NCBI RefSeq assembly: GCF_022370635.2
Contig: NZ_CP092362.2
Span: forward strand, 1,860,001-1,924,000
Length of the DNA: 64,000 nucleotides
Source: Mycolicibacterium crocinum
GTDB lineage: Bacteria > Actinomycetota > Actinomycetes > Mycobacteriales > Mycobacteriaceae
Direction of reading: 5' to 3'
The notes below the pieces were generated by a model that was given only the letters and a program-made list of their open reading frames with translations, ran no database searches and was not told the origin of the DNA. Positions 48,900 through 58,302 of the stretch are shown here, piece by piece (positions within the stretch are counted from its first letter, which is position 1; every line of letters begins with the position of its first letter). The position numbers and the translations under genes were made by a program.

Positions 48900-50020
48900 C
48901 AGTGCTGCTCCAAATCGTTGGCCAGGACCTCCGGCGACGGGACCAGTCGCCTGCGGGTGTCAATCGCGATGACTTTCCAGTCCACGCGGTCGAAGTCGTC
49001 GAACTTGCGCCGGGCCCGCTCGCGAGCTTTCTCCGGTGCGCCGTGGTGGACCCCCTGCGGGGCGTGGCTGATCAACCCCGGCGGCATCGGGATGCCGTAG
49101 AGCGAGCCGCCGTGGAAGAACGCGATCTCGTCGAAGTCGACGTTGCGGTGATACCAGGGGGTGCGTTCGGTGCCGGGGACCGATTCGGCCGGCTTCGGCA
49201 GGAAATTGCAGACGTACACGCCCGTCGCTTCCATGAACAGATGCACCATCGGCGGCAGGTGCACGCTGTCGGAGGTGACCACGTTGTAGTCGTCGATATT
49301 GAAGGTGAACGCGTAGTTGTCGCCGCGCCACCCTTCGACGTCGATCGGGTTATGCGGGTAGCGCAGTGTTGTGGTGTCGACGCCGTCGATAGGGCGGTGA
49401 TAGAGCCGCACCTGATATTCACCGTCGGTGTGCGGCCCGTCGCCGTCGTCGATGGGCGCTGGGTCCGGCACGACGGCCTGGGAGGGGTCAAAGGGCCAGT
49501 GGCGCCCGAGTGGGCCCGCCGGTGGCACCCGGAACTCGTCGGTGGCCTCGATGATCAGCCAGGTGCTTTCGTGCCCCGGGGTGGGGATCTGCCGCCACGT
49601 GCACGCCTTCGGGATGTAGATCCAGTCGCCGGTGCGGTAGTCCAGTGGTCCGAACTCGGTTTCCAATGATCCGGAACCTTGGTGGACGAAGCACAGCAGG
49701 TCGCCGTCGACGTAGCGCACATAGAACGGCATGGCCGCCTCGCGCCGGCTCAGTGAGATGCGGCAGTCGTCGTTGGTGAACAGCAGCAGCGGTGTGCCGG
49801 CGAAGTCGGCGAGGTCGCTGGGTTTGAGCTCACTGGAAAGGACGTCGAGCGGTCGTAGCGGACCCGTGGCGCGAAATGTGGTGGGATCGTTACGGCGGTA
49901 GATATTGGCGGTACGGCCGGTGAATCCACCTCGGCCCAGTTCATCGTCCTTGAGGCCGTCGAGGTCGGCGTGGACGCGCCGAGGTGTTGTGCCTTTGCGC
50001 AGGTGAGTGAAGGATTCCAT
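48899..50020 (-). CDS. Homogentisate 1,2-dioxygenase-like cupin protein
   Basis: The 373-residue protein resembles homogentisate dioxygenase: an N-terminal cupin (LLCFVHQGSGSLETEFGPLD near residue 120, YRTGDWIYIPKACTW near 140) and a C-terminal domain with WYHRNVDFDEIAFFHGG near 285 and GVHHGAPEKARER near 325, which supply possible Fe(II) ligands His, Glu and His. Homogentisate dioxygenases are usually 380-440 residues, so this is at the short end, and the substrate may be a different aromatic or hydroxy acid. ATG 50020 is preferred over one 33 bases upstream. First gene of a five-gene operon. Confidence 0.8.
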   Translation of the reverse strand: MESFTHLRKGTTPRRVHADLDGLKDDELGRGGFTGRTANIYRRNDPTTFRATGPLRPLDVLSSELKPSDLADFAGTPLLLFTNDDCRISLSRREAAMPFYVRYVDGDLLCFVHQGSGSLETEFGPLDYRTGDWIYIPKACTWRQIPTPGHESTWLIIEATDEFRVPPAGPLGRHWPFDPSQAVVPDPAPIDDGDGPHTDGEYQVRLYHRPIDGVDTTTLRYPHNPIDVEGWRGDNYAFTFNIDDYNVVTSDSVHLPPMVHLFMEATGVYVCNFLPKPAESVPGTERTPWYHRNVDFDEIAFFHGGSLYGIPMPPGLISHAPQGVHHGAPEKARERARRKFDDFDRVDWKVIAIDTRRRLVPSPEVLANDLEQH

Positions 50021-50060
50021 GGACTCTCCCGAGATTGGCGTCGAGGTACGCATCGGTAGA

Positions 50061-50084
50061 AAACTAAAAGTGACATTAGTTTTT
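50061..50084. promoter_or_regulatory. Operator copy B of the predicted TetR regulon
   Basis: AAACTAA (50061-50067), 8 bases, TTAGTTT (50076-50082): a perfect 7-bp-arm palindrome. It lies 41 bp upstream of the dioxygenase-like operon and about 129 bp upstream of the divergent antigen 85 gene. The 24-base segment agrees with copy A in 19 positions. Confidence 0.6.
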
Positions 50085-50098
50085 CTTTAGACCCCTGA

Positions 50099-51205
<1,107 letters not shown>

Positions 51206-51220
51206 TGTAGCAAGCCAACG

Positions 51221-51254
51221 AAGCGGGCCACCGGTGAAAGCCGGTGGCCCGCTT
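51221..51254. terminator. Strong intrinsic terminator between convergent genes
   Basis: A perfect 14-bp stem (AAGCGGGCCACCGG and CCGGTGGCCCGCTT) encloses a 6-base loop, followed on the plus strand by TTGTTGTTG. It sits between the antigen 85 gene and the AcuI-like gene and can end transcription from both sides. Confidence 0.9.
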
Positions 51255-51266
51255 TGTTGTTGAGGC

Positions 51267-52265
51267 TCAGAAGCCGCCGGCGACCCGTACCACCGCGCGC
51301 CCGGAGTATTTACCGGCCCGCACCTGGTCGATGACCGAGACGACATCTTTGACGTCGACCTCGTGGGTGACGTCGTCGAGGTGACGCGGCTTGCGCTCGC
51401 CGCCCAGGCGCTCCCACAGCGCCCGACGCGGACCGATCGGCAACTGCACCGAGTCGATACCCAGCAGCGCGACCCCGCGCAGGATGAAGGGCATCACAGT
51501 CGTGTTGAGCGCCGGGCCACCGGTCAGACCGCTGGCCGCGACAGCACCGCCGTACTCCAGTGTGCTGATGACGTCGGCCAGCGTCGTTCCGCCGACGCAA
51601 TCGACCGCGCCCGCCCACCGCGACTTGCCCAGCGGGCGGGGCTTGGCGTCGGGGTCCTCGGGCAGCCGGCCGATGACCTCCGCGGCCCCAAGGGACTTGA
51701 GATGCTCGGCCGCCTCGGCCTTTCCGGTGGAGGCCACCACGTGGAAACCGGCGGCAGCGAGGATGTCCACGCTCACCGAGCCGACGCCGCCGGTCGCACC
51801 GGTCACCACGATCGGGCCGTCGTCGGGTGTGACGCCGTACCCGATCAGGGCCTCGACGCTCAGCGCCGCGGTGAAACCGGCCGTTCCGATCGCCGCGCCT
51901 TCGCGCGGTGTCAGCGATCCCAGTGCGACAACCTGATCGGCGGGCAGCCGCACATACTCGGCGTAGCCGCCGTGGTGGCCGGTGCCGATCGCGTAACCGT
52001 GCGCCAATACCTGGTCGCCGACGGCGAACTCGGCGGAGTCGGACTCCACGACCTCACCGGTGAGGTCGATGCCGGGCACGATCGGATAGTCCCGGACCAC
52101 CCCGCCACGCGGTGTCAGCGCGAGTGCGTCCTTGTAGTTGACGCTGGAATAGGCGACCCGGATCGTGACGTCGCCGGGGGGAAGTTCGGAGGCGTCGAGC
52201 GTCTCCACCGACGCGGTGATCTGATCGCCGTCCTGACGGGCCAGTAGTGCCTGATAAGAATCCAT
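51267..52265 (-). CDS. Zinc-free MDR oxidoreductase (YhdH/AcuI type, acryloyl-CoA reductase-like)
   Basis: The 332-residue protein belongs to the quinone-oxidoreductase-like MDR family: SSVNYKDALALTPRGGVV near residue 40, PGIDLTGEVVES, the NADPH loop VTGATGGVGSVSVDILA near 155, and the C-terminal SGRAVVRVAGGF. YhdH/AcuI members reduce acryloyl-CoA or related enoyls with NADPH. The ATG start at 52265 is clear. It is not the usual M. tuberculosis FadB4 (Rv3141) type as I recall it, although it is in a comparable neighbourhood near fadE23/24. Confidence 0.83.
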   Translation of the reverse strand: MDSYQALLARQDGDQITASVETLDASELPPGDVTIRVAYSSVNYKDALALTPRGGVVRDYPIVPGIDLTGEVVESDSAEFAVGDQVLAHGYAIGTGHHGGYAEYVRLPADQVVALGSLTPREGAAIGTAGFTAALSVEALIGYGVTPDDGPIVVTGATGGVGSVSVDILAAAGFHVVASTGKAEAAEHLKSLGAAEVIGRLPEDPDAKPRPLGKSRWAGAVDCVGGTTLADVISTLEYGGAVAASGLTGGPALNTTVMPFILRGVALLGIDSVQLPIGPRRALWERLGGERKPRHLDDVTHEVDVKDVVSVIDQVRAGKYSGRAVVRVAGGF

Positions 52266-52632
52266 GCCAAGACGGTAGCGCCCGCGGCTGGCCTACCCGC
52301 GGGTCGCCTCGTAGCCGGTGGTGAACCATCGAACCGTGCGTTCGATGGTGGGCAGGATGTCGGTGATCGCGATCTCGCCGGCGGCGAAGCGTCCGGCCTT
52401 CCGCGGCCTGCTGATGAGCACTGCGCTCAAGGTCGGCGGGGGTTGAGTCTTTGATGATCGAGACCAACCTGCCACCCTGCAGGGACTATTGACCGATCGA
52501 CCAATTACGATCGGCTATGGGTTGAGCTGTGGTTGGACCGGCCAAGCCGACTGGCACCCACCGGGTCACGGCTATCGAGCGGGCTTTGAAAGAGCATGAA
52601 AGCTGCTGTGCCACATAGCTGCCGAACGTCGC
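52266..52632. other. 367-bp intergenic region with a TetR-type palindrome and a doubtful 60-residue frame
   Basis: On the minus strand a frame from GTG 52475 to a stop at 52293 would encode 60 residues ending IERTVRWFTTGYEATRG, of protein-like composition but no recognised family. Another frame (from about 52467) starts with a plausible N-terminus (MVSIIKDSTPADLERSAHQQ) and then turns into Arg/His-rich non-coding pattern. Together this looks like a decayed, frameshifted small gene. The palindrome at 52489-52504 is the clearest element. No RNA gene is seen. Confidence 0.35.
52489..52504. promoter_or_regulatory. Second site of the palindrome TTGAyCGATCGAyCAA
   Basis: TTGACCGATCGACCAA has CGATCG as its exact centre and matches the core of the site at 53332-53349 in 14 of 16 positions. 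It lies 224 bp upstream of the AcuI-like gene and downstream of the TetR gene. Confidence 0.45.
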
Positions 52633-53232
52633 TCAGGTGGATTGGGGTTGCTGCGAAGCGGCGACCTTGTTGAGGAAGCGCTCCACCAGTTCGCGTAGCT
52701 CCTTGTGGCCCTCCGTCATCCCGATCGCGCTCTCGTTACACAGGCTGCGTGCGCTCTGCGCAACGAGCATCGAGATCGCGACGGGGGGAAATTCGGTGAG
52801 GTCGACGCCATGCGACCGCAGAGCGACTGTCGCGGCGGCGGTTTCGATATCGCGGACACGTTCGGCGTAGGACTTCAGTTCCGCGCTGATCACCTTCCGA
52901 TGGTTGGCCAGCGCGACGAACTCGGCGTACAGACCGGTCCAGCGCGGGTCGGTGTTGATGGCCCACAACGTCCGCAGCGGTTCGTCGGCGGTGATCGCCT
53001 GACGCATTTTGGCCAGCGACGCTTCCGAACCCGCTTGCAGTACGGCGACGAACAGGTCGTCCATCGTCGGAAAGTAGTAGTAAACCAGGGCGGATCTCAC
53101 GCCGGCGCGCGCGGCCACCCGTCGCGACGTGGCGCCGGCATAGCCCTCCTCGCGCATGATTTGAGCGGTCGCCTCCATCAAGCGTTCACGCGTGCCGACA
53201 TCTTTGTCTTTGCTTTTCGATGTCGACGCCAT
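52633..53232 (-). CDS. TetR family regulator (predicted repressor of the P450 operon)
   Basis: The 199-residue protein carries a TetR domain (RLMEATAQIMREEGYAGATSRRVAARAG, then VRSALVYYYFPTMDDLF) at about residues 17-63 and a C-terminal effector domain. The ATG is at 53232, after a Lys/Ser-rich lead. It is divergent from the ferredoxin/P450 operon, whose promoter contains a perfect 18-bp palindrome 100 bp from this start; the same pattern recurs downstream of the gene. Autoregulation and control of the P450 operon are likely. Confidence 0.85.
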   Translation of the reverse strand: MASTSKSKDKDVGTRERLMEATAQIMREEGYAGATSRRVAARAGVRSALVYYYFPTMDDLFVAVLQAGSEASLAKMRQAITADEPLRTLWAINTDPRWTGLYAEFVALANHRKVISAELKSYAERVRDIETAAATVALRSHGVDLTEFPPVAISMLVAQSARSLCNESAIGMTEGHKELRELVERFLNKVAASQQPQST

Positions 53233-53331
53233 GGCGCCATCCTCTCAGGAGTCCTTCGCACTTGGCTAGATAGCCAATGGGGCCGGCTCTTGACCGGTGA
53301 TCTCCGGCCATGGTAGGCATGTCCGCGAGAA

Positions 53332-53349
53332 TTTGATCGATCGATCAAA
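53332..53349. promoter_or_regulatory. Perfect 18-bp palindrome, putative TetR operator
   Basis: TTTGATCGATCGATCAAA is fully symmetric. It lies in the 148-bp gap between the divergent TetR gene and the ferredoxin/P450 operon, 31 bp upstream of the ferredoxin start. Confidence 0.7.
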
Positions 53350-53380
53350 AATCGCTCCGCGATTGGATATGGAGGCTTCG

Positions 53381-53530
53381 ATGACCGCAGCTCGCTCGCG
53401 CGTGCAGGTCGACCGGAACCTGTGCGAAGGGCACGCCCTGTGTGTCGAGTTGGCCGCCGATCTTCTCGAGGCGGCGGTGGCCGCGTGCCCGCGCCGAGCC
53501 ATCAGCATCGTGAAAGGCCCGCAAGAATGA
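53381..53530 (+). CDS. Short 3Fe-4S-type ferredoxin with an apparent internal deletion
   Basis: The 49-residue protein begins like P450-partner ferredoxins (VQVDRNLCEGHALCVELA) and ends like them (AVAACPRRAISIV). The three Cys ligands of a 3Fe-4S cluster are kept (Cys15, Cys21 and Cys36). The usual middle segment of about 20-25 residues, with the sequence after the second Cys running into a conserved acidic loop, is missing in frame. ATG 53381 is preceded by GGAGG at 5 bases; ATG 53369 is an alternative. Its stop overlaps the P450 start (ATGA), the normal arrangement for a redox partner. Whether it still folds is uncertain. Confidence 0.75.
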   Translation: MTAARSRVQVDRNLCEGHALCVELAADLLEAAVAACPRRAISIVKGPQE

Positions 53531-54807
53531 CCGATTTGGCAACTGCCGACTATTTCTCCGACCAGGCCATCGCGCAGGACCCTTACGACTACCTGGACTA
53601 CATCCGTTCGCAGAACCCGGTGTTCCGCGAGCCCAACTACGGGGTCGTGGCCGTCACCGGGTACGACGAGGCGGTCGCGGCATTCAAGGATTACGAGACG
53701 TTCTCGGCGGTGAACGCCATCGGTGGTCCGTTCCCGCCGCTGCCGTTCGTCCCCGAGGGCGACGACATCTCCGAGCAGATCGATGCCCACCGGCACCTGT
53801 TCCCCATCAACGAGATGATGGTCGTGATGGATCCGCCGGAACACACCCGGGCCCGTTCGCTGCTCAGTCGGCTGTTGACCCCGGCCCGGCTGAAGGAGAA
53901 CGAAGACTTCATGTGGGAGCTGGCCGACCGCCACCTCGACGAATTCATCGGCAACGGGAAGTGCGAACTGCTCGCCGAATACGGCAAGCCCTTCGCCACC
54001 CTTGTGATCGCGGACCTGTTGGGCGTGCCCGACGATGACCGCGCGGAGTTCCGGGCGAGTCTCGGGGCGGGCAAGGAGCCCGGAAGTGCGGTTGGCGCAC
54101 TGGATCACACTCCCGTCGCGGTCAACCCGCTGGAGTGGCTGGACGGAAAATTCACCGGCTACATCAACGACCGCCGCCAGCACCCGCGGGAGGACGTGCT
54201 GAATTCGCTTGCCGCAGCGACTTACCCGGACGGCACGACACCGGACGTCGTCGACGTCGTCCGCGCGGCGACATTCCTGTTCGCCGCCGGACAGGAGACC
54301 GTCGTCAAGCTGCTCAGCGCATCGACCCGGGTACTGGCCGAGCGCCCGGACCTTCAGGACAAGCTGCGCGCCGACCGCAGCCTGATCGGCAACTTCATCG
54401 AGGAATCGCTGCGTATCGAAAGCCCCACCAAGGTCGACTTCCGGCTGGCGCGCAAGACCACCTGTCTCGGCGGCGTGGACATCAAGGCCGGGACCGTGCT
54501 GATGCTGTGCCTGGGTGCGGCCAACCGCGACCCGCGCAAGTTCGAGAACCCCGACGAGTTCCACCTCGACCGCAAGAACGTCCGCGAGCACATCACGTTC
54601 GGCCGCGGCATCCACACCTGTGCCGGGGCGCCGCTGGCCCGCGTTGAGGCGAAGGTGACGCTCAACCGGCTTCTGGATCGCATGGCCGACATCGCCATCG
54701 ACGAGACACAGCACGGTCCCGCCGGCGCCCGTCGCTACCGCTACGAGCCGACTTTCCTGCTGCGCGGCCTGAGCGAATTGCATCTCACGTTCAAACCTGT
54801 TGCGTGA
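53527..54807 (+). CDS. Cytochrome P450
   Basis: The 426-residue soluble P450 has I-helix FAAGQETVVKLL (the usual AGxDT reads AGQET), ExxR as EESLR, and haem loop FGRGIHTCAGAPLAR with Cys365. The ferredoxin gene overlaps it upstream and the PaiB-like gene overlaps it downstream, so all three are cotranscribed. The replacement of the acid before the catalytic Thr by Glu is a conservative change. The substrate is unknown; regulation by the divergent TetR suggests an inducible hydroxylation of a hydrophobic compound. Confidence 0.88.
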   Translation: MTDLATADYFSDQAIAQDPYDYLDYIRSQNPVFREPNYGVVAVTGYDEAVAAFKDYETFSAVNAIGGPFPPLPFVPEGDDISEQIDAHRHLFPINEMMVVMDPPEHTRARSLLSRLLTPARLKENEDFMWELADRHLDEFIGNGKCELLAEYGKPFATLVIADLLGVPDDDRAEFRASLGAGKEPGSAVGALDHTPVAVNPLEWLDGKFTGYINDRRQHPREDVLNSLAAATYPDGTTPDVVDVVRAATFLFAAGQETVVKLLSASTRVLAERPDLQDKLRADRSLIGNFIEESLRIESPTKVDFRLARKTTCLGGVDIKAGTVLMLCLGAANRDPRKFENPDEFHLDRKNVREHITFGRGIHTCAGAPLARVEAKVTLNRLLDRMADIAIDETQHGPAGARRYRYEPTFLLRGLSELHLTFKPVA

Positions 54808-55502
54808 CGACCGCTGCCCGGGAAGCATTGACCGGCATGCTGATCCATCCCTGGGATGCCGCGCTGGACACTGCCGAGTGGCAGACCTGGCTGGCATCGA
54901 CCGACCGGTTCGGCGTCCTCGCGGTCAACAACATCGACTCCGCGCAGGCGCCGGTGTTGGTGCCGACCCATTTCACCGTGGCCGCCGACGAGCTGTTTAT
55001 CCACCTCGCGCGACCCAATCCGGTCTGGCAACACCTGGAGGCCGCCACCGAGGTGCGGGTGGCGGTGATCGGTGACTATGCCTACATCCCGACGTATTGG
55101 CGCGCCAAGGCCGGTGGCCCCGATGAGGACGGGGTGCCCACGAGCTACTACGCCTCGGTGCAATTCATCTGCCGCCCAACGATTGTCGACGATCCGCAGG
55201 GCAAGGCCGACATCCTGCAGGCGCAGCTCGATGACTTCCAGCCCGAGGGGCGCCACGCCGAGGTGGCCGTGGGGGAGGACCCGTACGGCCGGATGCTTCC
55301 CGGCATCCGTGGCGTCCGGCTGGCAGTCCAGCGAGTCGAGGCCAAGTTCAAGTACGACGACGCCAACCCGGTCGAACACCGTGAGCGCGTCATCGGTCAT
55401 CTCGAGGAGCGCGGCCGCGGTCTCGACGCCGGGGTGGCGGTCCAGCAGCGGCGACGCCTGTCCGAGATCGGCGACTGGCGGGCTCGCCGGGGCCAATCCT
55501 GA
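54804..55502 (+). CDS. PaiB-like FMN-binding split-barrel protein
   Basis: The 232-residue protein resembles the FMN-binding regulatory protein PaiB: LASTDRFGVLAVNNID and LVPTHFTVAADELFIHLARPNP in the first 70 residues and VAVIGDYAYIPTYWR near 92. The split-barrel family binds FMN and includes pyridoxamine phosphate oxidases. Here it may act as an oxidoreductase or flavin chaperone and not as a regulator. The start is GTG 54804, overlapping the P450 stop. Confidence 0.75.
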   Translation: MTTAAREALTGMLIHPWDAALDTAEWQTWLASTDRFGVLAVNNIDSAQAPVLVPTHFTVAADELFIHLARPNPVWQHLEAATEVRVAVIGDYAYIPTYWRAKAGGPDEDGVPTSYYASVQFICRPTIVDDPQGKADILQAQLDDFQPEGRHAEVAVGEDPYGRMLPGIRGVRLAVQRVEAKFKYDDANPVEHRERVIGHLEERGRGLDAGVAVQQRRRLSEIGDWRARRGQS

Positions 55503-55541
55503 CCATTGTGTGGGCCGCCGAGGCCTGCTTAACTTGGACAG

Positions 55542-57824
55542 GTGTCCAGACAGCGGTCGGATAAGGCAAACGGTCTCGCGGCCCGGGTGACCTGCCCGCT
55601 GTGTGAGGCGATGTGCGGGCTTCGGGTGACCGTCGACGGCGACGAGGTGACTGACATCCGCGGCAATCCGGACGACGTGTGGTCGCGCGGGCACATCTGC
55701 CCCAAAGGCACCGTTCTCGGGCAACTGCACAACGACCCGGACCGGCTGCGGTCGCCGATGATCAAGCAGCCCAACGGCACCCACGTCGCCGTTTCCTGGG
55801 ACGAGGCATTCGCCGAAGCCGAGCGGGTACTGCGGCCGGTGCTCGACAGCGACGGCGCCCGAGCGGTCACCGTGTACGTCGGCAACCCGGTGGCACACAA
55901 TCTGGGCCTGAGTTCCTACATCGGCGCCCTGGTCGGCATCGGAGCGGCGGCCGGCATGGGCGCGTACTACTCGCCGGGCACCGTCGACCAGTGGCCGCTC
56001 AACGTGGTCGGCACCTTGTTGTTCGGCGGGATGTGGAACGCACCGATCCCCGATCTGGCCCGCACCGACCATCTCGTGATCATCGGCGCCAACCCGGCAG
56101 CCTCGCAGGGCTCGATGCTGTCGGCACCCGACGTCACGGGTCATCTCGCCGGCATCCGTACGCGCGGCGGCCGCGTGGTGGTCGTCGACCCCCGCCGCAC
56201 CGAAACCGCCCGGCGGGCCACTGACTGGGTGCCGATCCGGCCGGGCACCGACGCGCTGGTGTTGTTCGCCGTGCTGCGCACGCTGGCCGCCGACGGGTTG
56301 CTGCGCGAACATCCGCATCTCGACGGCCGGGTCCAGGGGCTCGACGAGGTGATCGCCCTGGCCGAACCGTTCACCCCGGAAGCTGTCGCAGGACCCAGCG
56401 GAGTGCCGGCCGCCACGATCCGCAGGCTTGCGCACGACCTCGCCGCGGCGTCGAATCCCGTGCTGTACAGCCGCATTGGAGCCTGCACCCAGGAGTTCGG
56501 CACCCTGGCGACCTGGTTGGTGTTCGTGCTGAACACCGCGCTCGGCGCGGTCGACCGGCGCGGGGGAGCGGTGTTTCCCCTGCCGGCGGTCTACTCGCCG
56601 ATGTTCATGAAGCCACCCGATCAGGCCGGCCCGCGCTGGGAATTCGGCCGCTTCGCCTCTCGCGTGCGCGGGGTCGGGGAGGTGCTGGGTCAATTCCCGG
56701 TCAGCTGCCTGGCCGAGGAGATCACGACTCCGGGCGAGGGACGGGTCCGTGGGTTGATCGCCGTCGCCGGCAATCCGGTGATCTCCGCGCCGGCGGCAGG
56801 TCGCCTGGACGAGGCCTTGGCCTCACTGGATGCCCTGATCTGCGTGGACAATTGGCTCAACGAGACCACCCGGCACGCCCATGTCATCTTTCCCGGGCTC
56901 TCGCCGCTGGAACGCCCGCACGCCGACGACCTGTACTGGATCTATGCCGTCGCCTCCTGCCTGAAGTGGTCGGAACCCCTGTTCGCGCCCGATCCCGGGC
57001 GCCCGACCGAATGGGAAGTGCTCCTTCGCCTTTCGGGTGCCTTGTTGGGCACGCCGGTCCCCGACGTGGACGTCACGGCGATGGACGATCTGTACACCGG
57101 CGGCCTCGTCGCGACCATGTGCACTCAACCGGGTACGCCGCTGACGGGACGGGACCCGAATGAGGTGATGGGCGCGCTCAAAGGCCAAGGGCCCGAGCGC
57201 ATCTACGACCTCTACATCCGCCTCGGCCCGTGGGGCGACGGCTTGGGCGCCGACCCGGACGGGATGACTCTCGACGAGGTGCGCAAGCATCCCGACGGCC
57301 TGCGACTCGCCGAACTCGACGGTGGCCGCCTGGATTCGGCGGTCACCACGCCCTCCGGCGCGATCGAGCTTGTGCACGATCTGTTCGTCGACGACGTACC
57401 CCGGCTGCGGGCACGACTGGACCGCCCCGAGGAGTCGCTGCTGCTGACCAGCCGGCGGCATCTGCGGTCGAACAACTCGTGGTTGCACAATGTGCCGTCG
57501 TTGATGCGGGGGCGGGACCGCTGCACGCTGCTGATCCATCCCGAGGATGCCCTGCGAATCGGGGTCGGCGACGGTGAACTCGCCGAGGTCAGCACATCGG
57601 AAGGGAAAGTGGCTGTGCCCGTTGAGGTCAGCGACGACATGATGCCCGGTGTGGTCTCGTTGCCGCACGGCTGGGGGCATGGTGTGCCGGGCAGCCGGCT
57701 CGGCGTCGCCAACGAACACCCGGGGGTGAACTCCAACCTGCTGAACCCGCCCGACCTGCTCGATATGCCCAGCAACACGCAGGTGGTCAACGGGGTACCG
57801 TGCCAGGTGCGCCCGACCGGCTGA
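55542..57824 (+). CDS. Molybdopterin-dependent oxidoreductase (DMSO reductase family)
   Basis: The 760-residue protein has the N-terminal 4Fe-4S site (Cys18, Cys21 and Cys25 in CPLCEAMCGL, Cys53 in HICPKG) and the bis-MGD domains with YVGNPVAHN near 108, IIGANPAASQGS near 185 and LLTSRRHLRSNNSWLHNVPS near 628. There is no twin-arginine signal, so it is cytoplasmic. The Mo ligand cannot be named with confidence (YYSPGTVDQWP replaces the usual Cys/Ser segment). The nearest M. tuberculosis relative I recall is Rv0197. The GTG start follows the PaiB-like gene by 39 bases; it may be the last gene of that operon. Confidence 0.85.
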   Translation: MSRQRSDKANGLAARVTCPLCEAMCGLRVTVDGDEVTDIRGNPDDVWSRGHICPKGTVLGQLHNDPDRLRSPMIKQPNGTHVAVSWDEAFAEAERVLRPVLDSDGARAVTVYVGNPVAHNLGLSSYIGALVGIGAAAGMGAYYSPGTVDQWPLNVVGTLLFGGMWNAPIPDLARTDHLVIIGANPAASQGSMLSAPDVTGHLAGIRTRGGRVVVVDPRRTETARRATDWVPIRPGTDALVLFAVLRTLAADGLLREHPHLDGRVQGLDEVIALAEPFTPEAVAGPSGVPAATIRRLAHDLAAASNPVLYSRIGACTQEFGTLATWLVFVLNTALGAVDRRGGAVFPLPAVYSPMFMKPPDQAGPRWEFGRFASRVRGVGEVLGQFPVSCLAEEITTPGEGRVRGLIAVAGNPVISAPAAGRLDEALASLDALICVDNWLNETTRHAHVIFPGLSPLERPHADDLYWIYAVASCLKWSEPLFAPDPGRPTEWEVLLRLSGALLGTPVPDVDVTAMDDLYTGGLVATMCTQPGTPLTGRDPNEVMGALKGQGPERIYDLYIRLGPWGDGLGADPDGMTLDEVRKHPDGLRLAELDGGRLDSAVTTPSGAIELVHDLFVDDVPRLRARLDRPEESLLLTSRRHLRSNNSWLHNVPSLMRGRDRCTLLIHPEDALRIGVGDGELAEVSTSEGKVAVPVEVSDDMMPGVVSLPHGWGHGVPGSRLGVANEHPGVNSNLLNPPDLLDMPSNTQVVNGVPCQVRPTG

Positions 57825-57830
57825 GCCGTC

Positions 57831-58283
57831 TCAGTCGCTGATCGAGTCGGCAAGGCGCTGCAGCAGTTCGGTGAGCACCACTTGCTCCTTGGCCGACAGG
57901 ATGCCGAACAATTCGTGGGCCGCCGCCGTGTAGGCGCTCGCCCACGTTTCGGCCTGGCGGCGACCGGCCGCGGTGGTCTGCAGCAGCGTCACCCGGCGAT
58001 CGGAGTCGTCGGCGCAGCGTTCGATCAAGCCTTCGCGGACGAGTGCGTCGATCAGCGTGGAGGCGGTGCCCTGGGTGATGCCCACGGTCCTGGCCAGGTC
58101 GGTCAGGCGCACCGGGCCACAGCGATTCACCTCGAAGAGCACCTTCGAGCGCGGGGTCGACACGCCGTGGTCGCCCAGGCGTTCGTCGAGCGCGCGGACG
58201 AGGGTCTTGCCCGCGCGGCCGAACGCGTCGGCCAGCGCGACGGCCCGCTGAGGCGATTCGGCGTCGTGTGCTGAGCGTGGAAT
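57831..58283 (-). CDS. MarR family regulator with no ordinary start codon
   Basis: Residues after GTG 58163 (MSTPRSKVLFEVNRCGPVRL, then the winged helix ITQGTASTLIDALVREGLIE) form the core of a MarR protein, but would leave out the first helix. The frame continues upstream through AVALADAFGRAGKTLVRALD, which is the expected MarR helix 1, up to ATT at 58283, with GGGAGG nine bases before it. No ATG, GTG or TTG exists in frame between the stop upstream and GTG 58163. Full length is 150 residues, normal for the family. Start at ATT is inference; a 110-residue product from 58163 is the fallback. It is divergent from the aldo-keto reductase. Confidence 0.7.
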   Translation of the reverse strand: MPRSAHDAESPQRAVALADAFGRAGKTLVRALDERLGDHGVSTPRSKVLFEVNRCGPVRLTDLARTVGITQGTASTLIDALVREGLIERCADDSDRRVTLLQTTAAGRRQAETWASAYTAAAHELFGILSAKEQVVLTELLQRLADSISD

Positions 58284-58302
58284 GTGGCGTCACCTCCCTG
58301 GG

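Noticed and set aside
48138..49100. A 320-codon frame on the plus strand opposite the hydrolase and dioxygenase-like genes
   Set aside because: Composition is that of an antisense shadow, and the minus-strand genes are well supported.
48899..50020. Naming the cupin gene hmgA and the pathway homogentisate degradation
   Set aside because: The similarity is to the family only, and the partner genes of homogentisate breakdown are not present in the operon.
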